Positions 54,912 to 64,000 of a stretch of 64,000 nt of DNA are shown piece by piece. Both the position numbers and the translations under genes were made by a program. Origin of the DNA: Clostridium minihomine. Lineage in GTDB: Bacteria; Bacillota; Clostridia; Oscillospirales; Acutalibacteraceae. Location of the stretch: positions 446,488-510,487 of the forward strand of contig NZ_OEQH01000002.1 of assembly GCF_900240385.1 (NCBI RefSeq). Direction: 5' to 3'. The stretch's first letter is position 1; the number at the start of each line of letters is the position of its first letter. The notes under the pieces were generated by a model, which saw only the letters and a list, made by a program, of their open reading frames with translations, was not told the DNA's origin and ran no database searches.

Positions 54912-55570
54912 CGATCATCATCCCCCATCTTTTGCTAAAAATTCCATTTCAATATCATATGGTACCGTTCATTTCAAAGAGAAAGAAGCATTTCCTCTTT
55001 CTTTATAAAACAGTTTCGTATCTTTCGTATTTTATTTCTGTTTTCGCTTTGAACTACTTTCGTAAACAGAATGAAACACCACTAAATATCACATTCACAG
55101 CAATGCAATAAATAATGGTTGTTTTAATTGTTTTCTTTTTCACTTTTTCCAGTGTTTTCTTATTATAACACGAAGATCCAAGATATGTAATATCATTGCA
55201 TAAAAATATATCAAATAAAGAACATTTTCATTTCTGATTCACTCACTTTTCCTGCGCCTAACCCATTAAAAGGATGCTATCTCGCTGTTATAATGTATTT
55301 CTGCCGAACGATTCGGCTCTCAGCCTTTTTCTTGCCCCGCCTCTGATTCAATTGCCTGATGGTGTAATCCATGGAGAATTCTTTCAAAACATCAGCTACC
55401 CCTTACTCCATTTCAACATCCGCAAAAGAGATTCCATCGGCACTTCGCTCTCTTATTTATTCTATGCTTTTTCTGACCCACACATTTCTTGAATTTCACC
55501 TTTTGGGGTATCAGTGCAAACGAACGCACTGTTCCCAGGAATATCAACGCTAAATAATAAGTCCATGCAA
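54912..55570. other. Long gene-free, AT-rich region
   Basis: About 660 bp without a convincing gene. The segment 55250-55500 has more even base composition and, on the minus strand, short open stretches (for example MDYTIRQLNQRRGKKKAESR) broken by stops, which could be the remains of a decayed gene. I could not identify it. Confidence 0.35.
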
Positions 55571-55615
55571 AAACCAGCCGAAATCCGCGGTATCCACACG
55601 GATTTCGGCTGGTTT
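55571..55615 (-). terminator. Intrinsic terminator after the small membrane protein gene
   Basis: A perfect 17-bp stem (55571-55587 with 55599-55615) has an 11-base loop and is followed on the minus strand by TTTTTG. It lies 15 bp past the stop of the gene at 55631. Confidence 0.88.
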
Positions 55616-55630
55616 CACCTCTGGATAGTG

Positions 55631-55924
55631 CTATTGAAATATCCGGTAGAGAGAACCGCCGGCCATCACCAGAAAAAGAATGATATACCATAATAATTCA
55701 TGGCTCTCTTCTTTTGACCTTTCTTCTTTGCAAACGTGCCAGATAACCCCCAGAAAAACAAGTGTAATCACACTAAAAAGGATCTGGGGAGAATAGGCCA
55801 AAACCGGAATGTTCGGAAAGAAAATCACCGCACTGCAAAAAAGGAACAGAAAAACCCACAGTTTATAAATGCCTCTTTTTTCCATGATTTCCTGCTGAAT
55901 TGCCAGCCAGTATTGTTTATTCAT
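55631..55924 (-). CDS. Small three-span membrane protein, unknown
   Basis: This 97-residue protein starts MNKQYWLAIQQEIMEKRGIYKLW and has three hydrophobic segments (VFLFLFCSAVIFF, ILFSVITLVFLGVIWHV, LLWYIILFLVMAGGSLY). GGGGGAG precedes the ATG at 55924; codons upstream in the frame lack a site. It has its own terminator. I do not recognise it. Confidence 0.6.
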   Translation of the reverse strand: MNKQYWLAIQQEIMEKRGIYKLWVFLFLFCSAVIFFPNIPVLAYSPQILFSVITLVFLGVIWHVCKEERSKEESHELLWYIILFLVMAGGSLYRIFQ

Positions 55925-56116
55925 AACAAACTCCCCCACATATTTAAGATCGGCATGCAGCGGTGTCAAAAGCAGTTCTTTTCCTTTCGTGAGAAAGAAC
56001 TTTTTACTAATTCATATTATGAACCAAATGTTTATCAATGTCTATCCTTTTTTGTTTTTTGTTTTTACAGTCAGATTTTTAAAACAGTAAAAAATTTAAG
56101 AGTTTTGTATCAACAA

Positions 56117-56148
56117 AAAGCCCAGAGCAAAATTCTGCTCCGGGCTTT
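56117..56148 (-). terminator. Intrinsic terminator after dnaJ
   Basis: AAAGCCC-GAGCA pairs with TGCTC-GGGCTTT (one mismatch) around a six-base loop, followed on the minus strand by TTTTTG. It lies eight bases past the dnaJ stop. Confidence 0.85.
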
Positions 56149-56155
56149 GCATTGC

Positions 56156-57295
56156 TTATTTATCAAACATATCTTTAATCTTGTCAAAAAAAGTTTTCCG
56201 CTTTTGATAGTTCCGCTGTTCATCACCCGCACCATCAAATTCCAACAGCAGTTCTTTCTGCTTTTGAGAAAGATTCTTTGGCACTTCAATGGTTACACGC
56301 ACATACTGGTCACCGCGTCCGCGTCCGTTGAGATTGGGAATCCCCTTGCCGCGCAGCTTAAACACATCCCCGGGCTGCGTGCCGTCATGTACCTGATAGC
56401 TCACCTGACCATCCAGTGTGGGAACAACCACCTCAGCACCCAGTGCTGCCTGAGTAAAGGTGATGGGCATTTCGCACCACACATCGTTGCCCCGGCGCTC
56501 AAAAATGGGGTGAGGACGCACGCTCACATAAACATGCAAGTCGCCGGAAGGCCCGCCGTTGACACCGGAATCTCCCTGACCGCCCACATTCAGCACCTGA
56601 CCGTCATCAATTCCAGCCGGGACGGCAATTTCTAGATTTTTTACCTTTTTCACGCGTCCGGAGCCACTGCACGCATGACACGGTTTTTCCACAACTTTCC
56701 CCTTGCCGCCGCATTTGTCGCAGCTTCGGGTTGTCTGCACCACACCAAACGGTGTGCGCTGATTGACCCGAACCTGGCCCGTGCCGCTGCACTGAGAGCA
56801 AGTTTTTACATCGGTCCCGGTTTCTGCGCCGGTGCCGCTGCAAACCTGGCAAGACTCTACCCTTTGATAAGACACCTGCTTTTTGCAGCCTTTGGCCGCT
56901 TCTTCAAAAGAAATAGCCACTGACGCCTGCGCATCGCGCCCACGCCGGGGGGCATTGGGGTTTGCATTGCGCCCCACGCCGAAGCCACCGAAAAAGCTGT
57001 TAAAAATATCGCCCAAATCAATGTCGCCATCAAAGGGGCTTCCCCCAGGGCCTCCGCCGAAATTGGGGTCCACACCCGCATGACCAAACTGATCATACCG
57101 TGCCTTTTTCTCGTTATCCGACAAAACCTCATAAGCCTCGTTGACTTCTTTAAATTTCGCTTCCGCGGTTTTGTCCCCGGGGTTTAAGTCGGGATGATAT
57201 TGTTTCGCCAATTTGCGGTAAGCTTTTTTAATCTCGTCATCCGAGGCATTCTTGGGTACGCCCATTACCTCATAATAATCCCTTTTCTCCGCCAA
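56156..57295 (-). CDS. dnaJ: Chaperone protein DnaJ
   Basis: This is the co-chaperone that delivers substrates to DnaK and stimulates its ATPase. The 379 residues include the J domain with HPD in [10 protein letters not shown] (about residue 34), a Gly/Phe region ([13 protein letters not shown]), and four zinc motifs: [24 protein letters not shown] and CHACSGSG. It is the last gene of the hrcA-grpE-dnaK-dnaJ group. A 430-bp region with hairpins separates it from dnaK. Confidence 0.97.
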   Translation of the reverse strand: MAEKRDYYEVMGVPKNASDDEIKKAYRKLAKQYHPDLNPGDKTAEAKFKEVNEAYEVLSDNEKKARYDQFGHAGVDPNFGGGPGGSPFDGDIDLGDIFNSFFGGFGVGRNANPNAPRRGRDAQASVAISFEEAAKGCKKQVSYQRVESCQVCSGTGAETGTDVKTCSQCSGTGQVRVNQRTPFGVVQTTRSCDKCGGKGKVVEKPCHACSGSGRVKKVKNLEIAVPAGIDDGQVLNVGGQGDSGVNGGPSGDLHVYVSVRPHPIFERRGNDVWCEMPITFTQAALGAEVVVPTLDGQVSYQVHDGTQPGDVFKLRGKGIPNLNGRGRGDQYVRVTIEVPKNLSQKQKELLLEFDGAGDEQRNYQKRKTFFDKIKDMFDK

Positions 57296-57725
57296 ACCAA
57301 GTCACTCCCACATTGGTATGGCAAAGCAGAAAATTCAGCTTCTGCTTTGCCTGTGTTTTACTGCTTTTTATCTGTGCGGCCTGTGCCGCTTCAAGGATGA
57401 AGCAAAGGGCGGCCAAAGCCACCCTTCACATAATTGTTGTTCCGGCACTGCCAGTTTCCCGGTCTTATCCTATGCACCCAACCAAATCGCTGTGACCGCC
57501 CTTGGGCTGCACAAAGATGCCGGGAATATCTGGTTTTACCAAATAACTGCATGGTAAACAAGAAATCAAAACCGCTTGGCTTTTGTCTGCGCCGTATCGA
57601 GAAGCCATTCCGGCTCAACAACGGCGGCTATGATTCAATGTTCTCCCAATCGTTCAAAGCTCTGCTTTGGCTTACGCCGTGAGGTTATTATAACACACAA
57701 CCCACCGATTTGAAAACACTGGAAA
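57296..57725. other. Structured intergenic region between dnaK and dnaJ
   Basis: No gene is visible in this 430-bp stretch. It holds the 11-bp hairpin GCAAAGCAGAA/TTCTGCTTTGC (57321-57350) just ahead of dnaJ, GCTTCA/TGAAGC near 57390-57404, and the repeat copy at 57636-57692. Such a gap is long for two genes of one operon and may include a processing site or an internal promoter. Confidence 0.5.
57636..57692 (-). repeat. Dispersed hairpin repeat, copy 4
   Basis: CAATGTTCTCCCAATCG...CGCCGTGAGGTTATTATA, with the inner hairpin CAAAGC-TCT-GCTTTG. The sequence is closest to copy 3. It begins 34 bp past the dnaK stop. Confidence 0.8.
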
Positions 57726-59573
57726 TTATTTCTGGCTATCGTCTACATCCTTAAAATCTGCATCATAAACGGTCTGGCCATTGTCAGCGGGGCCTGCCGG
57801 CTCACCGTCTGCACCCTGCACCGGAACCTCGCCCTGCGGCGCATTGGCCTTATAGAGCTTTTCCGATACTGCATACAGGGATTTCTGCACATCTTCGGTC
57901 TTGAGCTTAATTTCATCCGCAGATGCGGTAGAAAGCATGCCCTTCAGCTCTGCAACCTTCTGGTTCAGCTCGGTTTTATCGACCTCTTCCAGCTTGTCGC
58001 CGCTGTCAGTAATCAGTTTTTCTACGGAATAGCACAGGTTCTCAGCCTCGTTCTTAGTATCTACTTCTTCACGACGCTTTTTATCCTCAGCTGCAAACTG
58101 CTCTGCTTCCTTTATGGCCTTGTCAATATCATCCTTGTTCATATTGGTACTGGAAGTAATGGTGATATGCTGTTCTTTTCCGGTTCCCAAATCTTTCGCA
58201 GAAACATTTACGATACCGTTGGCATCCAAATCAAAGGTAACCTCAATCTGGGGAATTCCACGGGGAGCAGGAGCAATGCCGTCCAGTTTAAACAGACCCA
58301 GCTGCTTGTTGTCTCGAGCGAATTCACGTTCTCCCTGCAGCACGTTGACTTCTACCTGAGTCTGGCCATCGGCAGCCGTAGAGAAAATCTGGCTCTTTTT
58401 GGTGGGGATTGTGGTATTGCGCTCAATGATTTTCGTCATGACGCCGCCCATGGTTTCCACTCCCAAAGAAAGGGGAGTGACATCCAGCAGCAAGAGCCCT
58501 TGAACTTCGCCGCCCAGAACGCCGGCCTGCAAAGCAGCACCCATGGCCACACACTCATCGGGGTTAATGCCCTTAAAGGGATCTTTTCCGGTCAGGTTTT
58601 TCACTGCTTCCTGTACCGCAGGAATTCTGGAAGAACCGCCAACCATCAAAACCTTGTTGATTTCAGAAATCTGAAGTCCAGAATCCTGCAATGCCTGACG
58701 CACCGGGCCCATGGTCTTTTCTACCAGATCCGCAGTCAGCTCGTTGAACTTAGCACGGGTCAAAGTCAGATCCAAATGCTTGGGGCCTGTGGCATCTGCG
58801 GTAATAAAGGGCAGGTTAATGGAAGCAGAAGTCATACCGGACAGTTCAATTTTTGCTTTTTCAGCAGCTTCTTTCAAGCGCTGAACCGCCATTTTATCAC
58901 TGCTCAAATCGATGCCGTTTTCCTTTTTAAAGGAATCCACCATCCAGTCCATCACACGTTTGTCAAAGTCATCGCCGCCCAAGCGGTTGTTACCGGCAGT
59001 CGCCAGAACTTCCTGTACGCCATCGCCCATTTCGATAATGGAAACGTCGAAGGTACCGCCGCCCAAATCATATACCATTACTTTCTGGTCGTTGCCCTTG
59101 TCAATGCCATAAGACAAAGCCGCGGCAGTGGGTTCGTTGATGATTCTTTTTACATCCAAGCCGGCAATCTTTCCGGCATCCTTGGTTGCCTGACGCTGTG
59201 CGTCAGTAAAGTAAGCAGGCACGGTAATTACGGCGGAGGTAACAGGCTCGCCCAAATAAGCTTCCGCGTCTGCTTTCAACTTTTGCAGAATCATCGCGGA
59301 AATTTCCTGAGGAGTATAGCTTTTTCCGTCAATATTTACTTTGTAAGGGGTACCCATCTCTCTTTTAATCGAAGAAATGGTGCGGTCGGGGTTGGTGATG
59401 GCCTGACGTTTTGCCACCTGGCCCACCATGCGCTCACCGGTTTTAGAGAATGCCACAACAGAAGGTGTGGTGCGCGCGCCTTCCGCATTTGAAATGACGA
59501 CCGATTCGCCGCCTTCAATGACTGCTACGCAGGAGTTGGTCGTTCCTAAGTCAATGCCAATTGTTTTTGCCAT
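57726..59573 (-). CDS. dnaK: Chaperone protein DnaK (Hsp70)
   Basis: This 615-residue ATP-dependent chaperone starts [22 protein letters not shown] and has the Hsp70 signatures [13 protein letters not shown] and [14 protein letters not shown]. The substrate-binding domain ([18 protein letters not shown]) and a helical lid follow. The C-terminus ends with an acidic disordered tail. It is placed 105 bp downstream of grpE. Confidence 0.98.
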   Translation of the reverse strand: MAKTIGIDLGTTNSCVAVIEGGESVVISNAEGARTTPSVVAFSKTGERMVGQVAKRQAITNPDRTISSIKREMGTPYKVNIDGKSYTPQEISAMILQKLKADAEAYLGEPVTSAVITVPAYFTDAQRQATKDAGKIAGLDVKRIINEPTAAALSYGIDKGNDQKVMVYDLGGGTFDVSIIEMGDGVQEVLATAGNNRLGGDDFDKRVMDWMVDSFKKENGIDLSSDKMAVQRLKEAAEKAKIELSGMTSASINLPFITADATGPKHLDLTLTRAKFNELTADLVEKTMGPVRQALQDSGLQISEINKVLMVGGSSRIPAVQEAVKNLTGKDPFKGINPDECVAMGAALQAGVLGGEVQGLLLLDVTPLSLGVETMGGVMTKIIERNTTIPTKKSQIFSTAADGQTQVEVNVLQGEREFARDNKQLGLFKLDGIAPAPRGIPQIEVTFDLDANGIVNVSAKDLGTGKEQHITITSSTNMNKDDIDKAIKEAEQFAAEDKKRREEVDTKNEAENLCYSVEKLITDSGDKLEEVDKTELNQKVAELKGMLSTASADEIKLKTEDVQKSLYAVSEKLYKANAPQGEVPVQGADGEPAGPADNGQTVYDADFKDVDDSQK

Positions 59574-59678
59574 ACTATTACCTCCAAAAAATCAGGTTAT
59601 CAAATTAAATTTGAATCAGTTTTATTAAAACGATATCGGAACCGCAGTTCCGGAAATGAAGCATTTACAGCCGAATCA

Positions 59679-60281
59679 TCAGTTTGCTACCTGCACGATA
59701 GCATATCGGACAATTCGATCCCCAATGCGGTACCCCTTTTGCAGAACTTCAGCCACCACATTTTCGCCCAGCTTCTCATTTTCAATATGAGAAACTGCAT
59801 TGTGCAGCTCCGGGTTAAAGGCTTCGCCTTCCTGGCCAATGATCGCCACACCCATTTTGGTAAGCACGTCGTTCATTTGACCATAGACCATTTCCACGCC
59901 CTTGTGCAAATCCTCCACAGTGCCGCCCTGCTGTGCCAAAGCACGCTCCAGATTATCACAGATCGGCAAAAACTTCTCAATGGCATCTGCTGTTGCGTCG
60001 GTGTAAACCATGGTTCTTTCCCGCTCGGTTCTCTTGCGGTAATTATCATACTCCGCGGCAGTTCGCAGCAACAAATCTTTCTGTTTTAAAAGTTCCGCGT
60101 TGGTCTGTTCCAACTGCGCTTTCAGCTCCTGCAGCAAAGAATCTGCCGGTTCGTTCCCCGGCGCTTCTGAGCAGCTTGCTGTTTCCGGCTGGTTCACGAC
60201 CTGTTTTTCTTTTTCCTTCACGGCATTTTCTTCTTGTGCCGCCTGGTTCGCCGCCTGTTGTGCGGCATCCTGTTTGCTCAA
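59679..60281 (-). CDS. grpE: Nucleotide exchange factor GrpE
   Basis: This exchange factor releases ADP from DnaK. The 200-residue protein has an acidic/Gln-rich N-terminus, a long coiled coil (DSLLQELKAQLEQTNAELLKQ), and the GrpE core YDNYRKRTERER, IEKFLPICDNLERAL, FNPELHNAVSHIEN and VLQKGYRIGDRIVRYAIVQV. I placed the start at a TTG at 60281, seven bases after AAAGGGG; an in-frame GTG at 60305 has no site. Confidence 0.93.
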   Translation of the reverse strand: MSKQDAAQQAANQAAQEENAVKEKEKQVVNQPETASCSEAPGNEPADSLLQELKAQLEQTNAELLKQKDLLLRTAAEYDNYRKRTERERTMVYTDATADAIEKFLPICDNLERALAQQGGTVEDLHKGVEMVYGQMNDVLTKMGVAIIGQEGEAFNPELHNAVSHIENEKLGENVVAEVLQKGYRIGDRIVRYAIVQVAN

Positions 60282-60350
60282 GGCTATGCCCCTTTCTGCT
60301 GCCACAAAGCGGCAGCCTGTAATGCTATTTAAAGTTTTTTGGTTTTAAAA

Positions 60351-61376
60351 CTATTCTTCCTGACGCAGCTCTGTCAGCCGCCTGCCAACCGTGCGAGATA
60401 AATACTCCATCTTGGCAATCAGGCCTGCATAGTCCATTCGGGTGGGGCCAATCAGGCCAATGGCTCCGGCCTTTTCCCCGTCAATGGCATATTGGGCAAT
60501 AATAATACTGGAATCCCTCAGTTCCGGATGATGGGTTTCTTCCCCAATCATCACCCGAACCTCTTGCTGAGGCTGCAGCAAAAGCTGCGCTAAATCCTGC
60601 GGCCGCTCTAAAAAATCCATAACGCGCCGGGCATTTCCGCGCTCAAACTCCGGATGAAACAAAAGGTTCATCTGCCCGTTGAGGCGCACCTCCGTCTCTA
60701 CAGATTCCTGTGCCGCTTCCAGCAGTGCCATCAGCGCTGAAGACATCAATACGGTCAGTTCACCCAAAGAAGCCGCCAAAGTTTGAATAAAAGCGGGGGT
60801 AACAGCAGCCACCGGCACACCGGCCAGTTTTTCATTGAGTACCCGGAAAAACACACGCAGAATTTCTGGTGACAAATCAAATTCGCACCGGAACACCTGA
60901 TGATTCATGGTGCCCGCAGATGTCAGCAAAATCAGCATGGCGGTTCGCCGGCTGGTCTGCACAAACTGCAAAGCACGAATATCTGCCTTTCGGCCGGAAG
61001 GCGCCGTGGAAACCGCGGCAAAGCGGGTCAAACCCGCTAACACCTGCGACACTCCTTCCAGCAGCTTCTGCTGATCATAAGCGCTGGAAAACAGCAGACC
61101 GTCCAGATACCGCTGCTCTTCCTCTGAAATCGGTCTTCGATTCATGATTCGGTCAATATAAAGCCGATATCCTTTTTGAGAGGGAATTCTTCCTGAAGAG
61201 GTATGGGGCTGCTCCAGCAATCCAATCTCCACAAGATCGGCCATTTCATTTCTTACGGTGGCAGAGGAAACACCCAGATCGGCAGCCAGAACCTTGGAAC
61301 CCACCGGCTCACCGGTTTTTACATAAGCGTCCACAATTGCCGCCAGAACCCTTAGTTTTCTTTCGCTTAGCTCCAT
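60351..61376 (-). CDS. hrcA: Heat-inducible transcription repressor HrcA
   Basis: HrcA represses chaperone operons by binding CIRCE. The 341-residue protein has the winged helix (VLAAIVDAYVKTGEPVGSKVLAADLGVSSATVRNEMADL), the conserved SGRIPSQKGYRLYID and a GAF-like effector domain. The ATG at 61376 follows GAGGTGAGAGG. It is the first gene of the operon and lies just downstream of its own operator. Confidence 0.96.
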   Translation of the reverse strand: MELSERKLRVLAAIVDAYVKTGEPVGSKVLAADLGVSSATVRNEMADLVEIGLLEQPHTSSGRIPSQKGYRLYIDRIMNRRPISEEEQRYLDGLLFSSAYDQQKLLEGVSQVLAGLTRFAAVSTAPSGRKADIRALQFVQTSRRTAMLILLTSAGTMNHQVFRCEFDLSPEILRVFFRVLNEKLAGVPVAAVTPAFIQTLAASLGELTVLMSSALMALLEAAQESVETEVRLNGQMNLLFHPEFERGNARRVMDFLERPQDLAQLLLQPQQEVRVMIGEETHHPELRDSSIIIAQYAIDGEKAGAIGLIGPTRMDYAGLIAKMEYLSRTVGRRLTELRQEE

Positions 61377-61398
61377 TCCTCTCACCTCGATTTAGATT

Positions 61399-61425
61399 TT
61401 AGCACTCTATTGGTTTGAGTGCTAA
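61399..61425. promoter_or_regulatory. CIRCE operator
   Basis: The perfect consensus TTAGCACTC-N9-GAGTGCTAA is present, 22 bp upstream of hrcA. It is the target of HrcA and shows that the hrcA-grpE-dnaK(-dnaJ) genes are a heat-shock regulon. Confidence 0.98.
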
Positions 61426-61437
61426 CTCCTATTACTT

Positions 61438-61466
61438 AATTTATCATTCCTACCCGCTGTTGTCAA
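61438..61466 (-). promoter_or_regulatory. hrcA operon promoter
   Basis: On the minus strand, consensus TTGACA (61466-61461) and TAAATT (61443-61438) are 17 bp apart. The CIRCE element begins 12 bp downstream of the -10 box, over the expected transcription start. Confidence 0.88.
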
Positions 61467-61571
61467 GATTTCAAATGTAAATTAATTATTAATGTGTGCC
61501 GGAACAACCGAAAAATTCCTTTTTACGGAAAAGAGAAAAGGCTCTTTTTCTTCTCATTCTTTTCCGCGAAA

Positions 61572-61612
61572 ATCCCCTGATTCACAAACCTTTTTCAGGC
61601 GAATCAGGGGAT
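61572..61612. terminator. Terminator-like hairpin
   Basis: ATCCCCTGATTC (61572-61583) pairs with GAATCAGGGGAT (61601-61612) around a 17-base loop. CTTTTAATTTT follows on the plus strand and TTTTCG on the minus strand. It most likely ends the minus-strand gene at 61684, though its T-run is better in the plus direction. Confidence 0.6.
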
Positions 61613-61683
61613 CTTTTAATTTTATCAAACCAGCAAAACTCATTTCCTCTTTTCAAATAAAAGAGAATTTTTTATCCGATGGC

Positions 61684-61989
61684 TTAAATTAAAACAATTG
61701 CCATAGCAATAGCCAAAAAGCAGGTGGCCGTCCATTTGCAAACGCTCATAACCCGATCCTGTTTCCACAGAACTCTTTCCTCCCGATGGGTTTTATTTTC
61801 CCGCAGGCGAAGAACAGAATGGTAAAAAATTGCGCTTACCCCCACTAGCATTGCCGCTCCACCCAAAAGATAGAACAGAGGATCGTTCTGGCGCGCCGAA
61901 GCAATCGCCACCAAGGCAACTAAAATTGCCTCAAACACAAACAAAAGACCAATAATCCGCCATGTCCGAATGGACTTTTCATTCTGCAT
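61684..61989 (-). CDS. Small three-span membrane protein, unknown
   Basis: This 101-residue protein starts MQNEKSIRTWRIIGLLFVFEAIL and has spans about residues 11-29, 38-56 and 82-100, with a charged loop (RLRENKTHREERVLWKQDR). AGGAGG lies seven bases ahead of the ATG at 61989; the longer frame to 62142 lacks a site. I do not recognise the family. Confidence 0.65.
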   Translation of the reverse strand: MQNEKSIRTWRIIGLLFVFEAILVALVAIASARQNDPLFYLLGGAAMLVGVSAIFYHSVLRLRENKTHREERVLWKQDRVMSVCKWTATCFLAIAMAIVLI

Positions 61990-62195
61990 AAGATGACCTC
62001 CTGTATCAAATCCCACTGCCGCCCCGAAAAAAGCCGTCTCTTTTTTAAGGAACGTGCCGTTCACTGTGGTATCAGCGAACCCCAGAAGCACGGGCATTGT
62101 GGACGATACAAGTTTTTCCCATAAATCCATAAAAATTCCCATATCATCCCGATTTGCAGAATATGATCTTACGCTTTTCTTGGTCGAGAGCCCGG

Positions 62196-63200
62196 TTAGA
62201 GCAGTCCGGCTGTTTTATAAAAGCGTTCGGCACCGGGATGCAAAGGCACCGGAAGGTCTTTTGTAACAAAATCCGTGTCCTTCATCCTGTCCATAGAATA
62301 ATGAAGGTCATCTAAATCATCCACCGATTTGCGCAGAATGCTGGTGATGGTATACACCAGTTCCTCATCCATATCCACATTGACGCACAATACGGTCTTC
62401 ACACCAAAGGTTGCCACATCTTCCGTTTGCCCGGGGTAAGTACCGGCAGGGATCACGGCCTTGATATACTGCCCGTTGTCGCCCAGAATTTCATTGATCT
62501 CTTCATCTGTATAACTGAGCAAGCGGCAGGGAACCTGCTGCGCCAGATCCCGCATGCTCTTGACGGGAATGCCCGCCAACCCGTGAACAGCATCTAACGT
62601 TCCTTCTTTCAGCGCTCTGCTGCCCGAGCCAATCCCATAGTTTTGCAGCTGGGTATTTTCCGAATTGATTCCAACCACCTGCAATGCAATTCGGGCAGAA
62701 AGATCGGTTGTGGATTCTTCCGGCCCCACGGCGACCCGTTTCCCCAGCAAATCGTGCACATAAACAGCGCCCAAGGTGTCTTTGGCAATCCAATTGGAAT
62801 AGCTGAAATAGACTGCGCCCACCGCCCTTAAATTTTCCATGGGCTGCCCCACAAATTCATCCATGCCCCGATAAGCGCAGTACGCCACATCTGCGCTGAC
62901 CAGACCCAAATCAATTTGCCCATTCTTAAGCCCCTGCACATTGACAAGGGAACCGTTGGAAGCCCGAATATTAATTTTCATTTCAGGCACCGATTCATTG
63001 ATAACCTGTGCAATTGCCCTGCCCACCGGATACATGGTGCCGCCGCTGTCCGCAGTACCGATCGTCAACACCTGAATGGGCTGCTCCTGTGATGAAACAG
63101 CATCCGACAAGTTGTTCTCGGTGGTTTGACACCCCGAGGCTATCAGACACAAAGTGCAAATGGCCGCAACTCTGCTTTTAAAATAGCCGCCCATTTTCAT
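62196..63200 (-). CDS. TAXI-family TRAP transporter solute-binding lipoprotein
   Basis: The 334-residue protein has a signal peptide with lipobox IASGC (Cys about residue 24). A periplasmic-binding-protein fold of the TAXI type follows: VLTIGTADSGGTMYPVGRAIAQVIN and RASNGSLVNVQGLKNGQIDLGLVSADVA. The ATG at 63200 follows AGGAGG at nine bases. TAXI proteins normally work with a fused TRAP permease; none is directly next to it, and a terminator separates it from the gene at the right edge. Confidence 0.85.
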   Translation of the reverse strand: MKMGGYFKSRVAAICTLCLIASGCQTTENNLSDAVSSQEQPIQVLTIGTADSGGTMYPVGRAIAQVINESVPEMKINIRASNGSLVNVQGLKNGQIDLGLVSADVAYCAYRGMDEFVGQPMENLRAVGAVYFSYSNWIAKDTLGAVYVHDLLGKRVAVGPEESTTDLSARIALQVVGINSENTQLQNYGIGSGSRALKEGTLDAVHGLAGIPVKSMRDLAQQVPCRLLSYTDEEINEILGDNGQYIKAVIPAGTYPGQTEDVATFGVKTVLCVNVDMDEELVYTITSILRKSVDDLDDLHYSMDRMKDTDFVTKDLPVPLHPGAERFYKTAGLL

Positions 63201-63769
63201 TGACATCACCCTCCTTTAAAAACAGCAAGGCTGAAAAAGCAAGCTCTTGCTGTTATTTGCTTTAGACTATTATCTCCTTGAAACGGCAGCCGCCGTCAAA
63301 AATGGTCCGCGCGCAAATAAAGACGATAGTTTTACTGTTTCAGCCATCACAATTTTATTTTCTCTGGCCACAAGGTTAACAATAACACAATGATAATAAA
63401 GTTTGCCCGGTTGTTCTGCAAGGCTGCACCAGCCTTCACAAACTGTGTTTTCTCGTGCTCTTTGTAATTCAGCCCCCGTTTTTCTATGTATGATGTCGTT
63501 CTGACAGCACCTGCACAAAAGATTTTTCTAATTTGAGCAGCAAAACCATATGGGCCAATGTTCATAATTACATTTTTTATGTACGGTAAGATTATTATAA
63601 CACAAGAGCAAAAGCGATTTTTGCCTTTTCCCGCAGCAAAATCAAAGCATTCAAGCGATCAAAACTGTGTTTTCATACTCTTTCACACAAAAAAACTCAA
63701 TTTTTATGATCTTGAAGCTATTATAACACGTCAGTTCCGGTATTTCTATGTATATTCACAAAAAGAAAA
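63201..63769. other. Gene-free region upstream of the TAXI gene
   Basis: No convincing gene. It holds repeat copy 6 (63556-63599), and two similar segments (AACTGTGTTTTC at about 63430 and again at about 63663), which look like degenerate duplicates. Confidence 0.4.
63556..63599 (-). repeat. Dispersed hairpin repeat, copy 6 (divergent core)
   Basis: The ends CAATGTTC and GTAAGATTATTATA match the other copies, but the core is replaced by a shorter AT-rich hairpin, TACAT/ATGTA. It lies upstream of the TAXI gene. Confidence 0.55.
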
Positions 63770-63793
63770 ACAGATCTCCTTTCGGAGATCTGT
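63765..63793 (-). terminator. Intrinsic terminator at the right edge
   Basis: ACAGATCTCC (63770-63779) pairs with GGAGATCTGT (63784-63793) around TTTC, followed on the minus strand by TTTTTCTTTTT. It lies 78 bp past the stop of the gene that runs off the window. Confidence 0.85.
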
Positions 63794-63870
63794 CCCACCA
63801 AATTTCTATTGTTTGACCAGAGGCCGGTCAAATCCAAATGTATTGAAGAATAGGTATAAGCAATTTTAAT

Positions 63871-64000
63871 TTACCAAAGGGATGCAACCCAAGGCGCGAC
63901 CACCGTGCAGAAAATCGGATTGAAAATATCCAAAACAATCAGCGCAAAAGGTGTGAACACAACCCAAGCAACGTTGGCGGGGCCGTATTCAGAAATAACT
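63871..64000 (-). CDS. Membrane protein, C-terminal fragment at window edge
   Basis: The minus strand is open from the window end to a TAA at 63871-63873. The 42 visible residues read ...EYGPANVAWVVFTPFALI and end in VAPWVASLW, with one or two membrane spans. This is the end of an integral membrane protein, possibly a transporter. The family cannot be named from this fragment. A terminator follows it. Confidence 0.6.
   Translation of the reverse strand, partial: VISEYGPANVAWVVFTPFALIVLDIFNPIFCTVVAPWVASLW

Noticed and set aside
55413-55691. 92-codon minus-strand frame covering the terminator of the small membrane protein gene
   Set aside because: It runs through a 17-bp terminator stem and into a real gene in another frame.
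58167-59492. 441-codon open frame antisense to dnaK
   Set aside because: Complementary frame of a conserved gene; such long shadows are common opposite dnaK.
63270-63565. Two overlapping minus-strand open frames upstream of the TAXI gene
   Set aside because: No ribosome binding site, odd composition and no similarity to known proteins.

Overview
The window looks like chromosomal DNA from an anaerobic low-to-mid-GC Firmicute, probably class Clostridia and near the Oscillospiraceae/Ruminococcaceae. This is an inference. It rests on the gene order of the S10-spc ribosomal operon, a zinc-type S14, HrcA/CIRCE control of the dnaK operon, a type 3 prolyl-tRNA synthetase, an OadB/OadG sodium-pump pair, DUF4830- and DUF6062-like proteins, and strong AGGAGG ribosome binding sites. 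I saw no rRNA or tRNA gene, no CRISPR array, no transposase and no intact prophage.

Layout. 1-10.6 kb: the S10-spc ribosomal protein operon on the minus strand, from rpsJ to a secY cut by the window edge, with a recognisable promoter and a leader of about 275 nt that contains a terminator-like hairpin. 10.7-15.3 kb (minus): a lipoprotein pair, proS, oadG/oadB and acpP. 15.4-23.6 kb (plus): a compact aromatic amino acid cluster, aroE-aroK-[leader]-aroF-tyrA-aroB-aroA-aroC-pheA. It covers the shikimate pathway, except dehydroquinase, through to phenylalanine and tyrosine precursors. 23.7-30.1 kb (minus): a ridA/threonine dehydratase pair, an orphan sugar ABC ATPase, an RsuA-type pseudouridine synthase, a DUF4830 protein and gltS. 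30.3-37.6 kb (minus): an EF-G paralogue, a 1075-residue P-type-ATPase-like pseudoenzyme downstream of rlmB, an array of hairpin repeats and a tail-anchored protein. 38-41.9 kb (plus): a DUF6062/8-oxoguanine glycosylase pair, fba and a CPBP protease. 42-49.3 kb: a ydbS/ydbT-like pair, a Crp/Fnr regulator divergent from leuCD, and a D-2-hydroxyacid dehydrogenase with a GltS-like carrier. 49.7-51.5 kb: divergent small HTH genes and a nitroreductase. 51.6-63.2 kb (minus): secA, small membrane proteins, hrcA-grpE-dnaK-dnaJ under CIRCE, and a TAXI-type binding lipoprotein. The right edge holds the end of a membrane protein.

The most interesting unexplained signals are four. First, an aromatic-rich 50-codon leader peptide lies between aroK and aroF, with its own consensus-like promoter and a 14-bp terminator-like stem, and looks like a translation-coupled attenuator of aromatic biosynthesis. 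Second, a P-type ATPase fold has lost its catalytic motifs and carries about 500 residues of disordered, acidic/proline-rich N-terminus. Third, a dispersed family of about 55-bp hairpin repeats (six copies) always sits upstream of, and in the same orientation as, a gene. Fourth, a branched hairpin with a T-run lies just ahead of gltS.
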